Shown one piece after another: positions 13,511 to 23,800 of a DNA stretch of 64,000 bases (position 1 is its first letter; each line of letters begins with the position of its first letter). The notes below the pieces were generated by a model that made no database searches, had not been told where the DNA came from, and saw only the letters and a program-made list of their open reading frames with translations. This stretch comes from Gerris lacustris (taxonomy: Eukaryota; Arthropoda; Insecta; Hemiptera; Gerridae): NCBI GenBank assembly GCA_951217055.1, contig OX578278.1, positions 30,641,105 through 30,705,104 of the forward strand, given 5' to 3'. A program made the translations under genes and the position numbers.

Positions 13511-14969
13511 TCTATATATATAAAATCCAAATACCACTCACTCACTGACTCACTGACACATCACTATATCTCTGAAACCACTGGACCTAAGACCATGAAA
13601 TTTTGTAGGTGTGTTCCTCTTACCTCCTAGGTGCTCGCTAAGAAATATTTTAAAAATCCGCCATCTTGATTCAAGATGGCGGCCATTTATATACAAAATT
13701 CGACAAGACGGTATCTCGGGAACCAATTGTACTAGAACCTTGAAATTCAGAAGTTGGCTTCCTTTTATGAAATTAGTAACTTATGATAAATAGTTTACCA
13801 ATCGGGCATATTAATTCAAGATGGCGGCCATACATATATAAAAGTCAACATGTGTGCATGTTCTTTATACAAATCTACAGTTTTAGTCCGATCTCGATGA
13901 AAATTTGCACACTTGACCTTCAAAGCAAGGGGAAAATCACGGTCTACATGAATATTCAAAATTTAAATTTTGGTACACAGGGGTACGGGGTACAAATGTT
14001 AAAGTAATGAACATCCTTCATGATGCATATCGTTGAAAAGCTCTTTAAGAGGACAGTGATTGTGGTTATGTACAGTTTTATCATATTTTCACTTAGGAGG
14101 GGGGTATAATTAAAAAATATAGCTATATCTTATATAAAAAGAAGTGTATCCGTATGAGGGTATGTCTTTTATCCTAATTTGATGAATATTTACACACTGT
14201 TTCTTCAAAACAAGGTGAAGGTCACTGCCTACATGAGATTACGAAATTAAAATTTTGGTACACAGGGGTACGGGGTACAAGTGATGAATACCCTTCATCT
14301 TCATGATGCATATCGTTGAAATGCTCTTTAAGAGTACAGTAATTGTTGTTATGTGTACGGGGTACAAATGACAAAGTAATGGATACCGGATACCCTTCAT
14401 GATACAAATCGTTGAAAAGCTGTTTAAGAGAAAAGTAATTGTTCTTAAGTACAGTTTTGTCTTATTTTCATTTAGAAGGGGGAGAGGTAAAATGGAAATT
14501 TATATCTATATCTATATATGTACATAAAAGTCAACATATGCGTGTACATATGCATGTTCTTTTATACAAATCTACAGTTTTATTCCGATCTTGATGAAAA
14601 TTTGCACACTTGACCTTCAAAGCAAGGGGAAGGTAACTGTTTACATGAATTTTCAAACTATAACTTTTGGTTCAAAGGGGTACGGGGTACAAGTAATGAA
14701 TACCCTTTATCTTCATGATGCATATCGTTGAAATGCTCTTTAAGAGTACAGTAATTGTTGTTATGTGTACAGTTTTGTCATATTTTCATTTAGGAGGGGG
14801 TAAATTTAGGATATTTGCAAATGATCTTATCAAAGAGGTGGGGGATATAACTAGGAGGGATAGAATCTAGATATTCTCGCATAGTAAAATAATTTGTATG
14901 CTTTCCTGGTAGTTTATAAACTTATCAAATTTAAAAACACTCCATAGCGAAGCACGGGTATCCAGCTAG
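13511..14969 (+). mobile_element. Helitron-like non-autonomous element with internal tandem units
   Basis: Starts TCTATATATATAAAA after an A and ends GGTATCCAGCTAG before a T, the TC...CTAG ends and A/T insertion point expected of Helitrons. The right end carries the CGAAGCACGGGT stretch shared with the two copies at 27.8 and 29.4 kb. The interior is built of repeated units near 300 bases. Each holds a GATGCATATCGTTGAAA box (seen near 14021, 14305, 14395 and 14716) and a TTGGTACACAGGGGTACGGG box. There is no Rep/helicase coding. Confidence 0.65.
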
Positions 14970-15054
14970 TCATTTTATAAAAATATTTAATATAACTGGT
15001 GGTTATAAGCATTACATGTTCCGGGTTCGATTTTAACCGAGGTCACATTTATTT

Positions 15055-15350
15055 CTATCCAATACCTCTTAAACTAGATTTTTTTTTCCCGGGATAAAGA
15101 CTTGTATGGTCAAATTAGTGTATAAAATTGACTAAATTTAGATTTTTTTAAAATTAAAATCTCAGAATTTTTGGGGAAGTGGCCCCCAAATTTAGAGCAA
15201 AAAATTTACTTGTCTTATTTCGCCTCGGGATATGGTTTTTCTAAACTTATCCCGAAATCAGTTCACTATCTTCTGCACAGGAACAAGCATCTGTACAGAC
15301 GAAGGATGATGGACAACAGACAGACATTTGTTTTAAAAAATCAGTCAATT
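15055..15350 (+). repeat. family A partial copy
   Basis: GGGGAAGTGGCCCCCAAATTT, TTATTTCGCCTCGGGATATG and CTTATCCCGAAATCAGTTCA follow the family order, ending in an ACAGACAGACATTTG stretch. Confidence 0.5.
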
Positions 15351-15564
15351 CGTGTGGTACCTACGTAGCTTCCTCACGTCCTGCCACTGGCCAAATCACA
15401 TGAGGATAGAATAAAGTAGTGAGATGGATTTCAAAATACGATACGAGTACGAGTGTCAACAGAATTATATGAAGTTATTAACTAACACACAAATTATGTG
15501 ACCCCACCGGGTATTGAAAGTGTGGTTGTATTGAACTAGTTTCGATTTTCAACGGGGTCGTATT

Positions 15565-15697
15565 CAGTAGGGGCAATAAGGGCCCAGCAGACCCCGCGGC
15601 GCGGGGGACCCCGGGAATCTGGGAGCCCCTGGAAGGGAAATCGAGGGGCCCCCCCTAAAAGTTAGCAGGGGGCCTCCAAAACCTTACCGCCGCTACG
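15565..15697. mobile_element. short hAT-type MITE with 8-bp target duplication
   Basis: 133 bases flanked by GTCGTATT (15557-15564 and 15698-15705). The ends are CAGTAGGGGCAATAAGG and, inverted, CGTAGCGGCGGTAAGG, which match with one gap. The inside is very GC-rich (CCCGCGGCGCGGGG) against an AT-rich background. Its similarity to the GGGCCC-rich hAT element at 53.5 kb suggests relatives. Confidence 0.68.
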
Positions 15698-15826
15698 GTC
15701 GTATTTATGTCTATTCTTTATTAAATGTGCCCAGAAGGTTAAAAAATAGAACTATCTTTGGGCTACTTTCAACAAACCATCCAAATTTAAACAAAATCGG
15801 ATTACTTTTAAAAATAGTCTCCCAAT

Positions 15827-16365
15827 TAGGTGGCACTTAGCTTCCACACACCCTATCCCGTACTTTAATGATGTGTGCTGTTAAGACCTATTATTGAATA
15901 ATTTATTCCCCCCCCCCCCCCCTCCCTACTTTTTAAAATTAAATTTTTGTTTTTTCACATGAATAAAAGTATATATATAGGCAGACCATTGAAATTAATA
16001 TGGGCCTATCTGTGGGCTACTTTCGACAAACCATCCAAATTTGGACTGGATGCAGACGGTTGAAATAAATATGGGAATAACATTGGGCTAATAATGGCCT
16101 ACCATCTAAATTTCATTAAAATCAGACAAGAAGTTTTTAAGAGATGTTGGTTAGCAAAAATGTTAAATGACAGACAGACGCCAGATTAAAAATGTTCCCT
16201 GATGTCTGAAACGGATGTCTGCCCAGGATTATAGAAATCAGAGACATACACAAATTTCGTTTTTCATAAAAATCATAATGCTTTAACTACCTTTGGTAAG
16301 GTTGGAACCAAAAAAGGTAAAATAGAATATCAAGTGGGATGAAGTTTCATCAGGTTTTCAACTTG
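15827..16365 (-). repeat. family B dispersed element, reverse
   Basis: Right-to-left it has GGTTCCAACCTTACCAAAGG, GATGTCTGAAACGG inverted, and the end block with GTGGCACTTAGCTTCC at about 15830. It extends to CTTCATCCCACTTGATATTC, shared with 40.6 kb. Confidence 0.58.
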
Positions 16366-16369
16366 TATC

Positions 16370-17770
16370 ATATAACGATGCAAGACAACAGCACAACAAC
16401 ACACATCCTCTTATCATACCATATATTATAGTTAATTTATTCTAGTCTCTGAACAGAAGTTTCCACTGAAATCAAATATAAATGTTCAGCTTTACTTTGA
16501 CAACAAGGTCACTAAACTACAGTCAAGTTAATTTTTAGTTGTGTTGGGGTGAGATTGTGGTGTATCTCAGTCGGACAGACTGTCCTCCGATTGTTCAGAC
16601 AATCCAACTGTATTTCTTAGAGAAAAAAGTGAATATGCAACAGGTTGTTCCAGATAACAAGAAGTGGAAACAAGTTCCTCAAGGAAAACTCTTTTCCTCG
16701 AAAATTCAAATCCATTTCAATACTTTAAAAAAAAACTTAATTTTCTTTTTTTTAATAATGCTTCAAACGACCAGAACTCTTTACTGAGTTTTTTTTTTTT
16801 CATGGAAACTTGATCATATTAAAAGAGTTTATTTTTATAAGATTCCAAAAGAATGAGACAAAAAGCTATTTGAAGACCTAGATTTCCAAAACGAATTTTG
16901 TTAGTTCTCACCTAGATAAATTATTGGGTAATAGTGATTAATTAAAAGGATGAAACTGAACGGGATGTTGCCTGAGAAAACAAACATAACTCTCCATGGG
17001 ACACAAATAGACAGCTAGAGAAAACTCTCGTATTATATTATCAACATGTCAGCCCTCCCAACTCAACCACTCTATGAAACCACCACTTCTTATATTATTA
17101 TTCATATTTTAATTATAACAACTAAATTTTTTTTTTTTTTTAATATTTCTAATTCTTTCAAAAATAATTAAGATAGCAGCAGCTCAATCGGAGCTAGAGA
17201 AAGACGGTTCTTTACTAAGATTAACTTAGTTGTACAATGATCACCATTCAGTAAAGACCAAAAGAAATTAAATTTGAGAGATATTTTGGGGGGGGCACGT
17301 GCCCCCCCCCCCCCCCAAAGCCAGACCTAAAATTTAAGTATGCAATTCCGCAGCACGTGTTAAAGCAATAGTTTTGTGATAGTCAAAAAAAAATAAATAA
17401 ATAAATAAGTAATTATATACCTAGTTTAGCCCGACATTTATTTTTTTTTTTTGGCATTTAAAAAGACTCAAAACATTTGGCGTACGTATTTTTATTTATT
17501 TATTTATTTTTTTTTTATTAATTCACATAACAAAAATATTTTTAAAATCTACCAATTTATTTTTCTGGCTACTAAAATAAAACATTAATCTATTATATAA
17601 TGTACAACTTTTAATAATAAAATATTATTAGTAAGTATATAATTTTGTTTAAATAAAATTGCCTGGTCTTCATGTCCCGTTCATAAAAAACTTAAATTTA
17701 TTTATATATAATAACATTTTAGATGCTCTTAGAATATGCTAAAAAGACGTTTTCAAGTAACGTAAACTAT
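16370..17770. other. no gene; homopolymers and a G/C palindrome
   Basis: A G7-CACGTG-C15 palindrome at 17289-17316, ATAA and TTTA microsatellite-like tracts at 17390-17410 and 17490-17515, and otherwise unassigned AT-rich DNA. Confidence 0.5.
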
Positions 17771-17774
17771 AAAA

Positions 17775-17981
17775 AATTTACCGGGGGCCCCCGGACCCCC
17801 CTAAAAGAGAGCCCAGCCCCCCTTCAAAATTGGCTGGATCCGCCCTTGATAAGAATTAATTTAAGAACAAAGAAACCCAGACTGGTAAATTGCCTGTGAT
17901 TATGCTAATCCCACATTACATCCCCCCCCTTATTTTTTTTAATCTGTGCCCCTCCCAAAAATAAATCCTGGGTACGCCACT
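17775..17981. mobile_element. hAT-like end fragments
   Basis: Two right-end-like sequences: GGCTGGATCCGCCCTTGA ending near 17848 and CCTGGGTACGCCACTG ending near 17981. Read inverted they give CAGTGGCGTACCCAGG-type termini. Matching left ends were not found. A G-run/CACGTG/C-run palindrome at 17289-17316 may belong to the same debris. Confidence 0.35.
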
Positions 17982-17997
17982 GGACCACTGCACACTA

Positions 17998-18075
17998 TAG
18001 TTATTTGATGGCCATGTAGTTTAAGGTGCTTGTCTAAAACTCAGGAGGATACAGGTTCGAGATCCATCAAGATCG
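17998..18075 (+). repeat. tRNA-like SINE head
   Basis: GATGGCCATGTAGTTTAAGG resembles an A box and GGTTCGAGATCC a B box with one extra base, about 50 bases apart. No tail or target duplication was established. Confidence 0.4.
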
Positions 18076-18679
18076 GAATATTTTTTAAAGGTATCCATGG
18101 GAATTAGTTCCTTTTATTCCTGGACCCTTGGTGACACCACTGCCTAATCTAAACTGGTCTAAAAGGGGAGGTTCTTCCCCAATCTAACTTTAGGAATGCT
18201 CACACAATAGAGAAGTTGACTATCTTCCTATATTAATTATCTCTGGGAAAAACTGTGAATCTCCATTTAATAATAACTTGTCGATAACATATTTTAAGAG
18301 CAAGTAGAACATGAACAGCTGATTACAACCACTATCAAACCACAAAATACCTAAAATGGACTTCCATCATTAGTGCAATCAGTAGAACCTTATTTTAACA
18401 GTCTATTAGGGACTAAAGGTTGTCTGTTAATAAAAGTCTGATTTATAATAAACAATTGTTTCAAATAATAATGCAAAAGATACATCAATGAAAGTTCAGC
18501 AGTTAGCTATAAGTAGTATTCATTGCACAACAAATAAAAAGTACCTTTAAATATAGGCTTAATTTAAAAAAATGTTTATCTACGATTGATACGAAATATA
18601 AACATTATATCTTTGTTTAGATGCGTAGAAAGTGATTATTTACGTACTTGTATTCATTGCGCATGCGCGTCTCATAGTT

Positions 18680-18735
18680 CTGAATAATTCCTCTTCTTTA
18701 CCACGCTAGCGCGGTAAAGAAGAGGAATTCTTCAG
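18680..18735. repeat. 56-base near-perfect palindrome
   Basis: Symmetric about CGCTAGCG, with arms containing AATTCCTCTTCTTTACC and its complement, and only about two mismatched pairs. It lies inside the Tigger-like element, about 100 bases before the short acidic frame. Confidence 0.8.
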
Positions 18736-18833
18736 CTTTACGCACGATTTGCGAGTTTGTTTACATTTAACAAAACTAATTTGCTGTTCTTTTATTAAAG
18801 TAACTATTTATATCGAGTTTTTAGTGAAAAACA

Positions 18834-18998
18834 ATGAGTGAATCAAGTGACTTTGACGAAAATGTGACGAATAATACTCCTCCAGAAATAATTAATTCGC
18901 CAAAAAATACAACTCAAGAATTAATGCCATCTTTATCAAGAGAGAGAGATACGAACTTACATACAGCAAGTTTATTTTTTTCTGTATTTATTATTTAA
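18834..18998 (+). CDS. 54-residue acidic open frame inside a Tigger-like element
   Basis: MSESSDFDENVTNNTPPEII, then NSPKNTTQELMPSLSRERD and a hydrophobic tail up to TAA. The first 40 residues look like an acidic N-terminal arm. The last part (SLFFSVFII) may be intron or noncoding. It may be a relic of the first exon of a captured or transposon-encoded protein. No domain is recognised. Confidence 0.25.
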   Translation: MSESSDFDENVTNNTPPEIINSPKNTTQELMPSLSRERDTNLHTASLFFSVFII

Positions 18999-20139
18999 AT
19001 CTAACAATCGTAGATAAAGTACGGTACGCAACTCGTGCGAAAACGGCATTTTGCATTGCTCGTGTGGTTTTACTACCCTCGCTGTCGCTCGGGGGCAAAC
19101 TCCACACTCGCATGCAAAATACTACTTTCCGCATTCGACGCATAATGTACTATTACGTATACACTGCATTAATCTTTAGAAATAGAAGAACCTGGTCCAT
19201 GTTGATTGCTTGGATTCATTTGTTTGAAAAAATAATTTATTGTCTGCTGGGTGTTTTACTTGTTCATTATAAAAGGGAAACATAACAAATAAGACTGGTC
19301 CATTATAATGAGGTTCTACTGTATATCAAAAATAAAAGAAGCTTATCAACAAGGGGAAAAGGCCAAGAATTTGAGGATGCATATAACATGGCACTGATAA
19401 CATAGGCCTCCACTAAGAATCCAAGTTCTTGGTAGAAATGGTTCAGAAAAACTTTTAATTATGTGTGCAGCCAACATAAAATAATTTCTACTTAAATCAA
19501 AGAAACTTTTTCATAAAATTGTATCATTTTAATATCCTAAAATAATAATTCATAATTATTATTTTAATTAATAATTCATTGTAATATATTTACAATTTAA
19601 AAAAAAAAAAAAAATGCTTCTATTGCATTCTCATGTGAAGTTAATCCACCAACATTTAAACTGAATTATTTTATTACATTTTCTAAAATTCTTGTTTTGG
19701 CACGATTTAGAATGTCACTGTCAAAGAGAGGGGGCTTATCGGCTCTGACATATCATACGTATTTCCTTCTTTTCTTCATTACTCACAATGCATAAAATGT
19801 TGACCCATCTATTAATAAACAAGTAGGGGGAAAGCATGCCTGACTTCTCTAATAATAAAATTAGAATTTCAAGGCATGAATAATTTAAACTTACTCAAAA
19901 TGTTGAAACTTTGTAATATCAATAGATTTAATAATTAGTTGGAGTTTTTACACGTGGTGTACGATTGCAACACAACATACATCAACAAACAAATACCTGT
20001 AACACAACACCTTAATAATATCTTTGCAACTGTAACAGCAACATATGAAAATGTGGCTGACTTACAGATAAATTTTGTAAGCATTGTGGATAACCCATAC
20101 ATAATAGTCTTAAACAAATAGAGCAGATAAGCATTTTAA

Positions 20140-20466
20140 AGTAAGTGCGCAACAAAGATTCAAACTTCATGTTTGGACGGCGATCAAGGTAACTATCAGA
20201 TGGTTACTTCACATAATCCAGGCTGCACAGCACAATTGTGCATAATTTGTAATTTGTAGGAAAAGGAGACTTTGGAGCACATCTTTCTGAGATGTCCTAT
20301 CTATAGTACACTAAGAAGCATATTTTTATCAGCCAATAATAATAACTTAAATTGTTTAGAGACTACAAAATTGGCCTCTATGCCTTCAGCAGTTTCAAAG
20401 GACCAAACAAATCAAATCTTTTATTATTTTATCAATATACTCAAGTTAAGAGCTTTTGTTTAAGAT
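20140..20466 (+). pseudogene. degraded C-terminus of a LINE ORF2
   Basis: Reads CIICNL, a stop, then EKETLEHIFLRCPIYSTLR and on to KLRAFV before TAA. The CxxC...H...C spacing with ETLEHIFLRCP is the usual zinc-knuckle end of RNase H-bearing LINE ORF2, as in the copy at 41.3 kb. A stop stands inside the knuckle and no RNase H motif is left before it. It sits about 300 bases to the left of PHLDB exon H in minus-strand terms. Confidence 0.55.
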
Positions 20467-20751
20467 AAGTAATGCCAAAAAAACTTATATATTATATCAT
20501 AATTTATTCTCCCCTGCTTTTTTATGAGACATTTATTTATTTATGATAATTATAATAATTCTTCAGTATAAATGTATACAAAATGTAGTTATAGATAATA
20601 AATTTACTTATATTTTTATATTTAGTTTTTTTCATTTATAATTGTTGTGAACAAAATATTACTTTAATATTTTCCATGCTGTACCTCTTAGTAATATTTG
20701 TTTTAAGATTTACATACAAATGAACTAATTATTATTATTTAATTTACTTAC

Positions 20752-20830
20752 AATGAGTTCAGACTCGAGAAGAGGTTTGATGTCCTCATCTGGGGAGTTC
20801 CTCTTGTCTGGCTCCTCAGAACCCAGCCCA
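20752..20830 (-). CDS. PHLDB: PHLDB exon H: acidic linker, last visible exon
   Basis: 79 bases. The acceptor is TTTGTGTTTCAG and the donor ATT|GTAAGT. Its first base turns the open AG of exon G into a Ser codon, and it ends in phase 0. It encodes GLGSEEPDKRNSPDEDIKPL and then LESELI. The acidic, Ser-containing composition fits the linker before the second coiled coil and PH domain of the family, but there is no diagnostic motif. It is assigned by splice quality and phase only. Membership is less sure because of the 24.5-kb intron. No EMERLL-like coiled-coil or PH-domain exon was found to its left. Confidence 0.6.
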
Positions 20831-23800
20831 CTGAAACACAAAACCTCTCTCTTAGTTCAAATGAAACCATAAAAATAATAGCTTTAAAAAATCCCTGTTT
20901 GTTTCTAAACTAACATGTTACCAAATTTACAAATAAACTGTGCTTTTACTCTCACTCTCACTCTGACAAACCTACACACAGTCTTCAAAAAACTACCACT
21001 GCATTTCCATCTTTAACAATTGGGAGGAAATCGACAGCAATTGTGGTTAAAAAACAACTTACTGGCATATTAATGCAAATGTCATGACATCATTAAAACA
21101 ATTATAATTTTTACATTGTTACAAGAAGAATTTGTGCTCACTTTGTAAACATATTTTATTCCATAATATATTAAATGAAGACCTCATGTCACATTTGCGT
21201 TAAACTCTGAAAAAATAGTTTTCAGTTTCAACCACCATTAAAAAATTGATAGAACCTCAAATAAAAATATTATTTTATTTATAGCATCTTTGAACATTTT
21301 CCAAATTATTTTCAGGCAATCGAATTCTACTCATTCAGCTGAACAATTAGATATCTTTATCTCATTTTTAATATAATTGAGACATTCCTTTTTTTTCCCG
21401 AGGAGTCTTCATATGTTCTAGTTATTAAGATGTTTCATTTTTATCCTTGTTAATGTTATGGAGCTATGTGTGTTGTGGGATAAAAGGACAGAGAAGCAGA
21501 GCTAGCTATTTGGGTTGTTATCTTTAGGTCGACGTATGACCCAAAGCAGTGACTATGTTCAACCTAAATAGAGTTGACCAGCTCTGTTGTGGTCCAGGAG
21601 TTGAACGGGACTCACCGAGTAAAGGTGAGTTCGGAAACACTAACTAGGTTGACCGAGAAGTAACCAGTGTGTCCAGAAACACAAACCTAAACAACCGACC
21701 GCGTTCGTAAACCTCTGGTCGTTTTAGCGGTCGACCACTTCGACCGAAATCGAAATACAGTTAGTCCGGTTAGTAACCATAATGTTACCTTTTTTCACAC
21801 ACAATGACAGAATGTCATTGTTCTTTTATAAACATTTGATTACGTTTCATAAACATTAGAATACATTGTTGTCGTTTTTTGTTTTTTCTAATCTTTAAAG
21901 TTCTTTTTTATATTTAGTTTTTGTGAAACATGGACCTTTATCAGCACTCGTTTACCTTGTGATTCACCTTTTTTATTTTAAAATTGAAATGAATTTGGTG
22001 GGTAATTTTGTGACTAATAATAACAAACAATATATCAAAACTGAAAGATGAAAAGTGTGATATTCCTTTGTACCACAGTTCATTATAGCCTAAATATACC
22101 TACCTTTGTCCTAATCTAATAGTTATTTACTTTGTTACCAATCCTAGTTTTCAACATTTTATGGATACCGATATAGTTGTTATTTCAGACAATCTAAAAT
22201 AGAACCCCTGCCTGAATTGAAGGAGACTGTGCGGTTGAGGATCGCTTGGTGGCATAATTTTGCTTGATTTATACATGAGAGGTTATATCCATTTGTTAAA
22301 CTGTTCATTTGCATGTTTTATACATTTAAGAGATTATAAATGTATCATTTGTACACAGAAGAGTTGATATTATCGATGTAAACAGTGAAGTGCAAGGTTT
22401 CAGGAGGAAGATGCTGCTGAACGTCGTGTAATCTGAGTTTTTAGTACAAGGAAAAAGGAAAGGGATGATAGCTATGTATAGATTTATCAATCCTGCAATA
22501 GTTTATTCACTTAAGGAAATGTCACAGCTTCACTTCTATCTCACATCAAACAAAAACGAATTTATATTTGTAACCATTCTTTGTTTATAACCTTTTCGGT
22601 CTTTGTTTATAACCTTTGCCTTCAACCGTCCCGTTCGGAAACAAACATTATTTCAGGCCGCCATAACACTAACCACAACAAACCGCTGGTCGACTGAAAG
22701 GTTGACCGGTTAGTGTTTCCGAACGCACCCTAAATGAAAGACTCTCCTTCAGTTAGTCTCTGCACCCAAGGAGGCAGGTCAGTCGGCACTCTTTTAGTTT
22801 GGTTATCCCCCTATTTCATTGCAAATTTGAAATGACCTGGGTGGGTATGAAAATTAGACAAAGGAATATAAACACTCCTGTCGATATCTTCTCAAGAGTA
22901 GTTTATAAGAATGAAATGTCATTGTTTTACTCTAAGAGATGTCTAAGTTCAGAATTTCCACATCGTACATTGAGAAGCAATATACGATGTTATAAGATAC
23001 TTTTAGAGACAGAGGTGAAGTTAGTGTGTGTTCACATCGTAGCATGTTTACATGGGTCCAGATGTTTTTAGTCTGCAGTCTCCATCACAAGGAAACATTC
23101 GGGTTTGTTTACCAACAAGATTCTGATGCCAGATGATCTCCCAACTAATAGAAAACTTTTAAAACTCAAAACTGTTTACAGTACAACGTGCTCAGCTCCT
23201 CCCTCGCATTCCCTTCTAATATTCACTATAAACAAACAACGGCTCTTATTAAACAATAATAAAATTAATCCCACTTCTAACATGGGTTTAATTTTACTTT
23301 TGATGAAAAACCATGATACCAGAACATGTACTACACCAACAACAATGGAATGTTAGCTGAGTCAACAGCTCAGGTTCAGTCACCAAATAATCTTAGAATG
23401 AGCATTACAACCAATTAATGACTAATTAATGTTTTATCATTGGAAATACATAATCTGTGCAAAAATGGAAAATGGATGCTCTCTCAGAAAGTGGGTCAAA
23501 AATAAATAACAAGATTTGTCCCTAACAAAAATCTATTCCATGCAGACAAGTGAAGCTGAAGCTCCACAAAGAATTGTATATATCAATTTAGTCACCAGTG
23601 ATACAATGAAATATTATACTTTTTAGCATTTAAAAGAAAAAAAGTCAGAGTTTAGGCTGCTTTCCAGTCGACAGTGCTGTAATAACTGACCTGCGTTATA
23701 ATGACCTGCATTCCACAACCCACATAAATAATACCTAATTATCTTACTATAAAAATTATATCCTTGCAAATAATAAAGGCAAACAATATTACTAGTTCAA

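Larger units (their letters stand above)
18380..19321. mobile_element. pogo/Tigger-like TIR element with central palindrome
   Basis: 942 bases with ends CAGTAGAACCTTATTTTAA and, inverted, CAGTAGAACCTCATTATAA. TA follows the right end, but the left flank is AT rather than TA. It shares an internal stretch of about 53 bases (18579-18631, starting TCTACGATTGATACGAAATA) with the pogo-type element at 44.1 kb although the end sequences differ. It holds a 56-base palindrome and a short acidic reading frame. Confidence 0.65.

Noticed and set aside
19935..20121. 60-codon frames open on both strands
   Set aside because: Mirror frames without a motif. The plus-strand one may be debris of the LINE remnant that follows, but nothing diagnostic is present.
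1..20751. PH-domain exons of PHLDB to the left of exon H
   Set aside because: I looked for minus-strand equivalents of the WFVFD, AMRIWMDV and EMERLL-type blocks with splice sites and found none.
20942..21062. Plus-strand exon after CTACACACAG reading SSKNYHCISIFNNWEEID
   Set aside because: Open for only 22 codons, ends in a stop without a polyadenylation context, and joins nothing in phase. Likely chance.
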